Under the pieces are notes generated by a model that saw nothing but the letters and a program-made list of their open reading frames with translations, made no database searches and was not told where the DNA came from. 64,000 bases of DNA from Pseudonocardiaceae bacterium YIM PH 21723. GTDB taxonomy: Bacteria > Actinomycetota > Actinomycetes > Mycobacteriales > Pseudonocardiaceae. The DNA lies in assembly GCA_003600225.1 (NCBI GenBank), contig QZFT01000024.1, forward strand, positions 1 to 64,000, written 5' to 3'. Every line of letters begins with the position of its first letter. Position 1 is the first letter of the stretch. The position numbers and the translations under genes are program-made. This document shows, one piece after another, positions 57,105-64,000 of the stretch.

Positions 57105-59873
57105 GTGGCCGCACCATCTCCCGAACCAGCAACTGCCCAGCTCTCCCCGGCGGAGGCCTTCGCTGCGGCCAAACAGCGAGGAACATATCCCCAGTTGCAG
57201 GACTTCACGGCACAGGTGAGCTTCGAGCTCGACCCGTTCCAGATCACCGCCTGTCAGGCCCTGGAGAACGGGCATGGCGTGCTGGTGTGCGCGCCCACCG
57301 GTGCCGGTAAGACCGTGGTCGGCGAGTTCGCCGTGCACCTGGCCCTGAAAGAGGGCCGCAAATGCTTCTACACCACGCCGATCAAGGCGCTGTCCAACCA
57401 GAAGTACGCCGACCTGTCCCGCCGGTACGGCGCCGCGTCGGTCGGCCTGCTGACCGGTGACACCTCGATCAACAGCGAGGCGCCGGTGGTCGTGATGACC
57501 ACCGAGGTGCTGCGCAACATGCTGTACGCGGGCTCCAGCACCATCGACAACCTCGGCTACGTCGTCATGGACGAGGTGCACTACCTGGCCGACCGGTTCC
57601 GCGGCGCGGTGTGGGAGGAGGTGATCCTGCACCTGCCCGACCACGTGCGGATCGCCAGCCTGTCCGCCACCGTCAGCAACGCCGAGGAGTTCGGCGAGTG
57701 GCTGGTCGAGGTGCGCGGTGACACCACGGTGATCGTCGACGAGCACCGCCCGGTTCCGCTGTGGCAGCACATGCTGGTCGGCAACCGGATGCTGGACCTG
57801 TTCGCGTACGAGTCCGCCAAGGACGAGCTCAAGATCAACCCGAACCTGCTGCGCACCAGCCAGGAGATGGATCGGCAGTACCAGCCCTACGGGCGGGTGC
57901 GCGGCCGTCGCCCCGGTGGCCCGCGCGGCGGGAACTTCCGGCCGCCGTCCCGGATCGACGTGATCAACCGACTGGAGAGCGCGTCCCTGCTGCCCGCGAT
58001 CGTGTTCATCTTCAGCCGCGCGGGCTGTGACGCCGCCGTCGAACAGACGGTGCGCGCCGGTCTGCGGCTGACCACCGAGGACGAGCAGGCCGAGATCCGC
58101 CGGATCATCGACTCCAGCGCCATCGACCTGCCGGATGCCGACCTGACGGTGCTCGGCTACTGGGAGTGGCGCCAGGCCCTGGAACGCGGCATCGCCGCGC
58201 ACCACGCAGGCCTGCTGCCCGCGTTCAAGCAGACCGTCGAGGAGCTGTTCGTCCGCGGCCTGGTGAAGGTCGTGTTCGCCACCGAGACCCTGGCACTGGG
58301 TATCAACATGCCGGCCAGGACCGTGGTGCTGGAGAAGCTGGTCAAGTACAACGGCGAGGCCCACGTCGACCTGACGCCGGGGGAGTACACCCAGCTCACC
58401 GGCCGGGCCGGTCGGCGCGGTATCGACGTGGAGGGCCACGCGGTCGTCTACTGGCAGCCCGGCGTCGACGCGAAGGCCGTGGCCGGCCTGGCCTCGACGC
58501 GGACCTATCCGCTGAAGTCCAGCTTCCGGCCGGGCTACAACATGGCGGTCAACCTGGTGCAGCAGGTCGGCGTCGCCGCCTCGCGCCAGTTGCTGGAGCA
58601 GTCGTTCGCCCAGTTCCAGGCCGACCGTTCGGTGGTCGACCTGGCCCGCCGGGTGCAGCGAAACCAGGAGGCCCTGGAGGGCTACGCCAAGTCCATGGAC
58701 TGCCACCTCGGCGACTTCGGCGAGTACATGGCGATGCGGGTGGAGATCAGCAACCGGGAGAAGGCGCTCTCCAAGCAGAACTCGGCGAGCCGCCGCAGTG
58801 CGGCCGCGAAATCCCTGGAACAGCTGCGCAAGGGCGATGTGATCGCCGTGCCCAGCGGACGGCGCACCGGCCTGGCCGTCGTCGTCGACCCCGGCCTGGA
58901 GGCGATGAACGAGCCCCGGCCGCTGGTGATCACCGAGGACCGGTGGGCCGGCCGCCTGTCGGTGGCCGACTTCCCTGGCCCGGTCCAGGCGCTGGGCACC
59001 ATGCGGCTGCCCAAGCACGTGGACGTGCGTTCCCCCAGGGTGCGCCGGGACACCGCGGCGAGCCTGCGGGACACCGGGATCACCGCGCCCAGCTCCGGAA
59101 AGCGCGGCGGTCAGCCCGCCGAGGACGGCGAGCTCGCCGCCCTCCGCCGGGCGATGCGCAGTCACCCGTGCCACGGCTGCAACGACCGCGAGGTCCACGC
59201 CCGCTGGGCCGACCGGCACCGGCAGCTGGCCGGGGAGACGGATCGGTTGCAGAAGCAGGTCAACACGCGCACCCACTCGCTGGCCCGGGCCTTCGACCGG
59301 ATCTGCGCGTTGATGTCCGAGCGCGGCTACCTGGACAAGGGCGAGGACGGCCTCGTCGTCACCCAGCACGGCCGCCGGCTGTCCCGGCTGTACAGCGAGT
59401 CCGATCTGCTCGTCGCCGAATGCCTGCGGCAGAACCTGTGGAAGGGCCTCAACCCCGAGGAACTGGCCGCGGTCGTCTCCGCGCTGGTCTACGAGTCCCG
59501 CCGGGACAACGCGGGCCCGGCCCGGGTCCCGGACGGCCCGGTCTCCGACGCGCTGCTGGCTACCAACCGCCTGTGGGCCGAGCTGGAGGACGACGAGCGC
59601 CGGCACGGGCTCAACCGCACCCGGGAACCCGATGCCGGGTTCGCCTGGGCGGTCTACCGCTGGGTGCGTGGCGACTCGCTGGAGAAGGTGCTCACCGTCT
59701 CGGCCTCCACCGGCCAGGAACTGGGCGCCGGTGACTTCGTCCGCTGGTGCCGGCAGGTCGTGGACCTGCTGGACCAGATCCGCGATGTCACCGGACGCGG
59801 CCACGAAACCGGCGAGGCGGCGGACAAGGCGGTCAAGGCCATCCGCCGGGGCGTCGTCGCCATGGGCACCTGA
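57105..59873 (+). CDS. helY: DEAD/DEAH-box helicase, Mtr4/Ski2-like (HelY type)
   Basis: The 922-aa product is an SF2 helicase. Motifs: Q-type FELDPFQITACQAL, Walker A APTGAGKT near residue 63, DEVHYLAD near 156, SATVSNAEEFGEW, GRAGRRGIDVEGHAV. A long stalk insertion (GRVRGRRPGGPRGGNFRP) and C-terminal DSHCT region follow, as in actinobacterial HelY. Such enzymes act on RNA or structured nucleic acids, and a place after tatA-tatC is conserved in mycobacteria; here nine genes separate them. GTG 57105. The palindromic element at 59884 follows its stop. Confidence 0.93.
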   Translation: MAAPSPEPATAQLSPAEAFAAAKQRGTYPQLQDFTAQVSFELDPFQITACQALENGHGVLVCAPTGAGKTVVGEFAVHLALKEGRKCFYTTPIKALSNQKYADLSRRYGAASVGLLTGDTSINSEAPVVVMTTEVLRNMLYAGSSTIDNLGYVVMDEVHYLADRFRGAVWEEVILHLPDHVRIASLSATVSNAEEFGEWLVEVRGDTTVIVDEHRPVPLWQHMLVGNRMLDLFAYESAKDELKINPNLLRTSQEMDRQYQPYGRVRGRRPGGPRGGNFRPPSRIDVINRLESASLLPAIVFIFSRAGCDAAVEQTVRAGLRLTTEDEQAEIRRIIDSSAIDLPDADLTVLGYWEWRQALERGIAAHHAGLLPAFKQTVEELFVRGLVKVVFATETLALGINMPARTVVLEKLVKYNGEAHVDLTPGEYTQLTGRAGRRGIDVEGHAVVYWQPGVDAKAVAGLASTRTYPLKSSFRPGYNMAVNLVQQVGVAASRQLLEQSFAQFQADRSVVDLARRVQRNQEALEGYAKSMDCHLGDFGEYMAMRVEISNREKALSKQNSASRRSAAAKSLEQLRKGDVIAVPSGRRTGLAVVVDPGLEAMNEPRPLVITEDRWAGRLSVADFPGPVQALGTMRLPKHVDVRSPRVRRDTAASLRDTGITAPSSGKRGGQPAEDGELAALRRAMRSHPCHGCNDREVHARWADRHRQLAGETDRLQKQVNTRTHSLARAFDRICALMSERGYLDKGEDGLVVTQHGRRLSRLYSESDLLVAECLRQNLWKGLNPEELAAVVSALVYESRRDNAGPARVPDGPVSDALLATNRLWAELEDDERRHGLNRTREPDAGFAWAVYRWVRGDSLEKVLTVSASTGQELGAGDFVRWCRQVVDLLDQIRDVTGRGHETGEAADKAVKAIRRGVVAMGT

Positions 59874-59883
59874 TCGACCTCGT

Positions 59884-59938
59884 CCGGAGTTGACGATGTT
59901 CGCGGCGAGGAACGAGCCCCGAACATCGTCAACTCCGG
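59884..59938. repeat. Palindromic repeat PAL copy 5
   Basis: CCGGAGTTGACGATGTTCG (59884-59902) and CGAACATCGTCAACTCCGG (59920-59938) form a perfect 19-bp stem. The loop CGGCGAGGAACGAGCCC matches copies 1-3. Compared with copies 2 and 3, both arms differ at the same paired sites (A-T to G-C in the outer part; T-A for G-C in the inner part). It follows the helicase stop by 10 bp. Confidence 0.9.
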
Positions 59939-60072
59939 GACGTCTTTCTTAGGCCGGCAGAAGCCCCTCACCGCCCACGGGGCGAAGTGTGGTGTACGCG
60001 ACGTGATCCATTGGTTCCGAAATGGTCTCGTGTACCCGGCTGACCCGTCGCTGTTGTGGTTGGATCGCGAAC

Positions 60073-60735
60073 ATGAGCAGCCCGTACGGTCCGAGTGGCA
60101 ACGACCCGCAGCAGCCCTGGCCGCCGCAGCAGCAGCCGCCGGCCCCTGGATTCCCAGGTCAGCAGGCTCCGCAACAGCCAGGATTTCCGCCGCCGGGCCA
60201 GGGGGAGCCGGGGCAGTTCGGTCAGCCGGGACAGCAGTTCGGGCAGCCGCAGCCAGGATCGTCCCCTTACGGACAACCAGGTCAGCAAGGTCAGCCGGGT
60301 CAGCCGCAGCAGGGCTGGGGCCCGCCGCCCGGCCAGCAGCCGCAGCAGCAGCCCAACTGGGGTGCCTTCCCGCCGCCGCAGCAGCAACAGCCCGGCGATC
60401 CCGGTGCGCCGAAGAAGAAGCTGCCGATCGCCTGGATCCTGGGTGGCATCGTCGCGCTGGCGGTCATCGTGGTGCTGCTGTTCGGCTTCCTCATCCCGCC
60501 GAAGTTCCTGGCCTCCCGGGTCTTCGACGAGACCGCGGTCGCCCGGGACACCAAGGGCCTGCTGATCAACTCGTACAAGATCGAGAAGGTCGAGTCGGTG
60601 AGCTGCCCGGCGGGCCAGGAGGTCAAGGAGGGCAAGACCTTCAGCTGCACCGCCACCATCAACGGGCAGAAGAAGGAGGTGCCGATCACCGTCAAGGACG
60701 ACTCGGGCACCTACGAGGTCGGCCAGCCCAAGTAA
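60073..60735 (+). CDS. DUF4333-like membrane-anchored protein
   Basis: The 220-aa product has a Gln/Pro/Gly-rich cytoplasmic N-terminus of about 115 residues (repeats of PGQ/PQQ), one membrane helix near 120-142, and an outer domain FLASRVFDETAVARDTKGLLINSYKIEKVESVSCPAGQEVKEGKTFSCTATINGQKKEVPITV that fits DUF4333 with its two cysteines (SCPAG and FSCTA). A similar gene follows helY in mycobacteria. The ATG at 60073 is preferred. It acts at the outer face of the membrane; no catalytic motif. Confidence 0.88.
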   Translation: MSSPYGPSGNDPQQPWPPQQQPPAPGFPGQQAPQQPGFPPPGQGEPGQFGQPGQQFGQPQPGSSPYGQPGQQGQPGQPQQGWGPPPGQQPQQQPNWGAFPPPQQQQPGDPGAPKKKLPIAWILGGIVALAVIVVLLFGFLIPPKFLASRVFDETAVARDTKGLLINSYKIEKVESVSCPAGQEVKEGKTFSCTATINGQKKEVPITVKDDSGTYEVGQPK

Positions 60736-60776
60736 TTCGCTGGCCGACGGGGTGATCGGGCCAGCATGCTGCGTGC

Positions 60777-61991
60777 ATGGCCGATCATCACGTGCGCGTA
60801 CTGACCGACGACGAGCTCCGCCCTTCGCTGGAACTGTTCCGCGCCGCGACGCACCGCCCGCCGGACTCCGATGCGAACTGGGAGACCCTGCGGCACGGTT
60901 ACCCACCGGGCAGGCAGTTCGGCGTGTTCAGCGGCGACAGCCTGACCGGCATGGCGCACACCTTCGGCGCGCGGCTGCGTACCCCGGGTGGGGTGGTTCC
61001 GATGGGGGCGCTGACCAAACTCGGTGTCCGGGCGGATCACACCCGCCGGGGGATCGCCGGGGCACTGGTGCGCCACCACCTGCGGGACTGCACCGAGCGC
61101 GGTGAGATCGTCGCCGGCCTGCGCGCCAGCCACACCGGCATCTACGGCCGGTTCGGCTACGGCATCGCGACCAACGCCCGTCAGTACAACCTGCGCCCCG
61201 GTCTTGAGCGCCTGCACGCGGACGCCCCTGCCGGTGGATCGGTGCGGCTGCTGGACCGCACGGAGATCGGTAAGACGGTGCCGGGACTCGTCGAACGCAT
61301 CGGTCTGTACCGGCCGGGCATGATGAGCCGGCCGGCCGAATGGTACGCGGCCCACCTGGATCTGCCGCTGAACAAGGGCGAGGACATCCGGTTCGCGGTG
61401 CACAGCGGTCCGGACGGTGACGACGGTTTCGTGGGGTACGGCACCGTGCACGACGGTAACTGGGCAGAGCACTCGTTCCGCACCATCCTGGAGGTGCAGA
61501 GCCTGTACGCGCTCACCCCGCAGGTCTACGCCGGGCTGCTGCGGTTCCTGCTGTCCATCGACCTGGTCGACGAGATCCGGCTGTGGCAGCGGCCGTTCGA
61601 CGAGCCGGTGGAGTGGATGTTGCAGACCACCGAATCCCTGGTCACCCGGCACCATTCCGACGAACTGTGGCTGCGGCTGGTCGACGTGCCCGCCGCCCTG
61701 GCCGCCCGCGGCTTCCCGGATGACGTGGAGCTGGTCCTCGAGGTTCGGGACGGGTTCCTGCCGGAGAACACCGGCCGGTACCGCGTCCGCGGCGCCGAGG
61801 TCGGGCGCACCACCGCCGAGCCGGATCTGACCCTCTCCGCGTCCGCGTTGTCCTCGCTCTACCTGGGCCTGGCGACCCCGGCGACGCTGGCCGGTGCCGG
61901 TCGGCTGATCGGTAGGGACGAGGAGTCGCTCACCCGGGCGGGGAGGATGTTCCTGACTCCGCAAAGTCCCTGGTGTGGCACGTTCTTCTAG
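60777..61991 (+). CDS. Eis-like GNAT acetyltransferase
   Basis: The 404-aa product matches the Eis/GNAT-family double acetyltransferase with an SCP2-like tail. The first GNAT domain shows VVPMGALTKLGVRADHTRRGIAGALVRHHLRDCTERGEIVAGLRAS, with the R-x2-G-x-A acetyl-CoA loop, and GIYGRFGYGIAT. A degenerate second GNAT and the C-terminal SCP-like domain (GAEVGRTTAEPDLTLSASALSSLYLG) follow; the final residues FF supply the free carboxylate used by Eis. Mycobacterial Eis acetylates aminoglycosides and lysines; here it is a homologue, no resistance shown. ATG 60777. Confidence 0.88.
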   Translation: MADHHVRVLTDDELRPSLELFRAATHRPPDSDANWETLRHGYPPGRQFGVFSGDSLTGMAHTFGARLRTPGGVVPMGALTKLGVRADHTRRGIAGALVRHHLRDCTERGEIVAGLRASHTGIYGRFGYGIATNARQYNLRPGLERLHADAPAGGSVRLLDRTEIGKTVPGLVERIGLYRPGMMSRPAEWYAAHLDLPLNKGEDIRFAVHSGPDGDDGFVGYGTVHDGNWAEHSFRTILEVQSLYALTPQVYAGLLRFLLSIDLVDEIRLWQRPFDEPVEWMLQTTESLVTRHHSDELWLRLVDVPAALAARGFPDDVELVLEVRDGFLPENTGRYRVRGAEVGRTTAEPDLTLSASALSSLYLGLATPATLAGAGRLIGRDEESLTRAGRMFLTPQSPWCGTFF

Positions 61992-62063
61992 CTCGGGAAC
62001 CCGGCCGGAACCTCCATCGTTAGCGTGGTGATCTCACACCTGTGAAACCGGAGGACGAGACCG

Positions 62064-63017
62064 TTGGTGTTCAAGAGGATGATGCAGGCACTCGGTGTCG
62101 GCGGTCCGTCCGTTGACACGGTTCTGGACAACCCGAACTGCAGGCCAGGGGGCATGCTCACCGGTCAGGTGCACGTCAAGGGCGGCGATCACCCGGTCGC
62201 CATCGAGTACATCGCGCTCGGCCTGACCACCCGGGTCGAGGTGGAACGCGGCGACCAGGAGCACGCGCAGCACCTGGAGTTCCACAAGCTCCCGGTCTCC
62301 GGCCCGTTCCAGCTCGCCGCCGGGGTCACCCAGTCCATCCCGTTCCAGTTCCCGGTGCCGTGGGAAACGCCGATCACCGCGGTGTACGGTCAGCACCTAC
62401 ACGGAATGATCATGGGCCTGCGCACCGAGCTGTCGGTGGCCAGGGCCGTGGACAAGGGCGATCTGGACGCGGTGGCGGTGCACCCGCTGCCCGTGCAGGA
62501 GGGCATTCTGGGGGCGTTGCAGCAACTGGGGTTCCGGTTCAAGCACGCCGACCTGGAGCGCGGCCACCTGCGTGGCACGCAGCAGTCGCTGCCGTTCTAC
62601 CAGGAGATCGAGTTCTACGCCGGGCCGCAGTACGCGCACACGATCAAGGAGCTGGAGGTCAGCTTCGTGGCGACGCCACAGGGGATGGACGTGGTCCTCG
62701 AGTGCGACAAGCGCGGTGGTTTCTTCACCCAGGGACACGACACGATCAGCGTCTTCCACGTGCCGCACCACGGCGCGGAACAGGTCAACTGGGCGGGGCA
62801 GGTGGACGCGTGGCTGCAGCAGGCCACGCAGAAGCACTCCGGCCTGATGTCCGCGATGGGATTCGGCGGTCACCGGTCCCACGGCTACCACCAGCCGCAC
62901 GGTCACCACAGTGGTGGTCCCGGCGTCGGCACGTTCCTGGCCGCGGGTGCGGCCGGTGTGGTCGGCGGCATGGTGCTGGGCGAGGTGTTCGACGAGGTCG
63001 GCGACCTGTTCGAGTGA
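62064..63017 (+). CDS. spo0M: Spo0M-like sporulation control protein
   Basis: The 317-aa product matches Spo0M (arrestin-like) in VDTVLDNPNCRPGGMLTGQVHVKGGDHPVAIEYIALGLTTRVEVE and IPFQFPVPWETPITAVYGQ, the arrestin-fold N and C halves. A His/Gly-rich C-terminal tail (GGHRSHGYHQPHGHHSGG) is followed by a Gly/Ala hydrophobic end (AAGAAGVVGGMVLGEVFDEVGDLFE). Spo0M is found widely in actinobacteria, not only in spore formers. GGAGG lies about 9 nt before TTG 62064; GTG 62067 also possible. It ends in a long terminator hairpin. Confidence 0.92.
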   Translation: MVFKRMMQALGVGGPSVDTVLDNPNCRPGGMLTGQVHVKGGDHPVAIEYIALGLTTRVEVERGDQEHAQHLEFHKLPVSGPFQLAAGVTQSIPFQFPVPWETPITAVYGQHLHGMIMGLRTELSVARAVDKGDLDAVAVHPLPVQEGILGALQQLGFRFKHADLERGHLRGTQQSLPFYQEIEFYAGPQYAHTIKELEVSFVATPQGMDVVLECDKRGGFFTQGHDTISVFHVPHHGAEQVNWAGQVDAWLQQATQKHSGLMSAMGFGGHRSHGYHQPHGHHSGGPGVGTFLAAGAAGVVGGMVLGEVFDEVGDLFE

Positions 63018-63029
63018 TCGCCCCCTGAC

Positions 63030-63071
63030 CACGGCGGTGCCCCGGCTGGTGAGAGCCGGGGCACCGCCGTG
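63030..63071. terminator. Bidirectional terminator after spo0M
   Basis: CACGGCGGTGCCCCGGCT (63030-63047) and AGCCGGGGCACCGCCGTG (63054-63071) form a perfect 18-bp stem with a 6-nt loop between the convergent stops of spo0M and the aminopeptidase-like gene. Confidence 0.85.
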
Positions 63072-63073
63072 CC

Positions 63074-64000
63074 CTAACAGGTCAAGTCGGCGGCGGGCGG
63101 CCTGCCGGTGCTCAGGAACTCCCGGACCGCCTTGTCGACGCAGTCGGTGCCGTTGGCGAACACCCCGTGATCACCGGAGCCGGCCACCGTGATCAGCCGG
63201 GAACCACGCAGCCGCTGGTGATTGCGCAGCACTCCCTCATGCGAGTTCGCCGGGTCACGCATGCTGCCGAGCAGCAGGATCGGCGGTAGCCCGTTGCCGG
63301 TCACCGGCCGCAGGTGCAACGGCGGCCGCTGCCAGTAGGCACACACCCCGGACAGCTGGTACCAGCCCATCAGCGGATACCTGCGGCCCTGCTCGATGGC
63401 CTCCCGGTTCAGGTCCGGATACAGGCTCGGCGAGTCGTTGCAGATGGTGCCCAGGAAGGTCGCGTTCATGGTGTCCGGCAGCGGGTTGTCGTAGAACGCG
63501 TTCACCCAGTCCTCCACCGGGGTCCTGTCGCCGGTGCCGTGCTGGAGCTCGTGGACCGCGCGGAAGATCTGCGTCCGGGCACCGAAGTCCTTCTCCTTGT
63601 GCAGGGACCAATAGAACCCCAGGTCCCACACGGTCGGGGTCAGCGCCCGGCCCGGTGCCACCTGGATCGGGTTGGCCGCCAGCCCGGCTCGTACCTGCTC
63701 GTAGGTCGCTCGTACCTGCTCGACGTTCGTTCCGAGAGTGGCCTTCGCGTCCGACTTGCTCACCCAGTCCAGGTAGTCCTCGCGGAACCGGCGTTCGACC
63801 GAGCGCTGCTGGTCGCGCAGCCAGTCCTCCAGCGAGCCGGTGAAGTCGGTGCCGGAATCGAGCACGAACCGGCCCACCCGGTGCGGGAAATAGGCGGTGT
63901 AGTGCGAGCCCAGCCAGCCGCCCGCGGAGACGCCGAAGAAGTTGAGCTTCTGCTGACCCAGCAGCGATCGCAACAGATCCATGTCCCGCACGGTCTGCTC
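63074..64000 (-). CDS. Secreted tripeptidyl-aminopeptidase-like alpha/beta hydrolase (partial, N-terminus outside)
   Basis: The 308 visible residues form the C-terminal part of an S33-type alpha/beta hydrolase. The nucleophile lies in FGVSAGGWLGSHYTAYFPHRVGRFVLDSGTDF; GSMRDPANS supplies the Asp and SGDHGVFANG the His. The last part (RLITVAGSGDHGVFANGTDCVDKAVREFLSTGRPPAADLTC) is the TAP C-terminal domain with the two cysteines. The family cleaves N-terminal tripeptides from secreted proteins. The G-x-S-Y-G-G of close relatives is G-V-S-A-G-G here. The 5' end, including any signal peptide, lies past the window end. Confidence 0.88.
   Translation of the reverse strand, partial: EQTVRDMDLLRSLLGQQKLNFFGVSAGGWLGSHYTAYFPHRVGRFVLDSGTDFTGSLEDWLRDQQRSVERRFREDYLDWVSKSDAKATLGTNVEQVRATYEQVRAGLAANPIQVAPGRALTPTVWDLGFYWSLHKEKDFGARTQIFRAVHELQHGTGDRTPVEDWVNAFYDNPLPDTMNATFLGTICNDSPSLYPDLNREAIEQGRRYPLMGWYQLSGVCAYWQRPPLHLRPVTGNGLPPILLLGSMRDPANSHEGVLRNHQRLRGSRLITVAGSGDHGVFANGTDCVDKAVREFLSTGRPPAADLTC

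Noticed and set aside
56973-59804. A 943-aa minus-strand frame opposite the helicase
   Set aside because: No family resemblance; it mirrors the codon structure of the helicase gene on the other strand.

Overview
The window is high-GC, gene-dense actinobacterial chromosome. A complete Pup-proteasome system, mycothiol-type and deazaflavin-type enzymes, an EspR-like regulator, a subtilisin-inhibitor-like protein, Spo0M and many GTG starts point to the order Pseudonocardiales (a Saccharothrix/Crossiella/Kutzneria-like actinomycete). The genus cannot be fixed from the sequence alone.

Layout. 1-550: a truncated MFS gene and a repeat-rich intergenic tract. 0.5-13 kb: a PadR regulator, an EspR-like regulator with repeated promoter sites, hisE-hisG, a RecB-like Fe-S nuclease, a HxlR/RidA divergent pair, an M50 protease, trmI, two paralogous envelope proteins and the proteasomal ATPase arc/mpa. 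This broadly matches the gene neighbourhood seen in mycobacteria. 13-23 kb: HNH-like and nucleotidyltransferase genes, an MFS gene with a damaged start, a truncated GNAT, a P450, a NUDIX enzyme, a MacB/FtsX-type ABC exporter and a zinc dehydrogenase. 23.3-26.8 kb: dop-pup-prcB-prcA. 26.9-40.7 kb: a lineage-specific block. It holds a secreted SSI-type protease inhibitor, a PIG-L deacetylase/ricin-lectin fusion, redox and acyltransferase genes, a four-gene poly-gamma-glutamate (PgsB/PgsC-type) operon with an unusual tandem sensor-like membrane protein and an NlpC/P60-like hydrolase, a divergent putative zinc hydrolase, and a PAP2-lipid kinase fusion. 40.8-50 kb: pafA, an ATPase with a PD-(D/E)XK-like C-terminus, two tandem quinone oxidoreductases, pafB-pafC, then tatA-tatC. 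50-64 kb: GlxA-type regulator with a DJ-1 protein, nagA, a glycosyltransferase, an acyl-CoA dehydrogenase, an RsbQ-like hydrolase, a HelY-type helicase, a DUF4333-like protein, an Eis-like acetyltransferase, Spo0M, and an aminopeptidase-like hydrolase cut by the window end.

How the genes work together. Dop deamidates the C-terminal Gln of Pup, PafA ligates Pup to lysines, Arc/Mpa (C-terminal QYL) unfolds the targets, and PrcBA degrades them. PafB/PafC are the linked transcriptional activators of the DNA-damage response. TatA/TatC form the twin-arginine export core. The pgs-like operon would make and process a poly-gamma-glutamate-type polymer at the membrane.

Non-coding structure is the most unusual aspect. 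(i) Five copies of a 19-bp-arm palindrome lie at gene 3' ends; their arms show compensatory base-pair changes and four keep the same loop. (ii) Four copies of a roughly 93-bp MITE-like repeat are present, two of them inside a longer (about 240 bp) repeated intergenic module. (iii) Three copies of a TTCAGT-gata-ACTGAA element occur. (iv) Several well-formed candidate operators lie upstream of regulators. No tRNA, rRNA, CRISPR array or insertion sequence with a transposase was seen.
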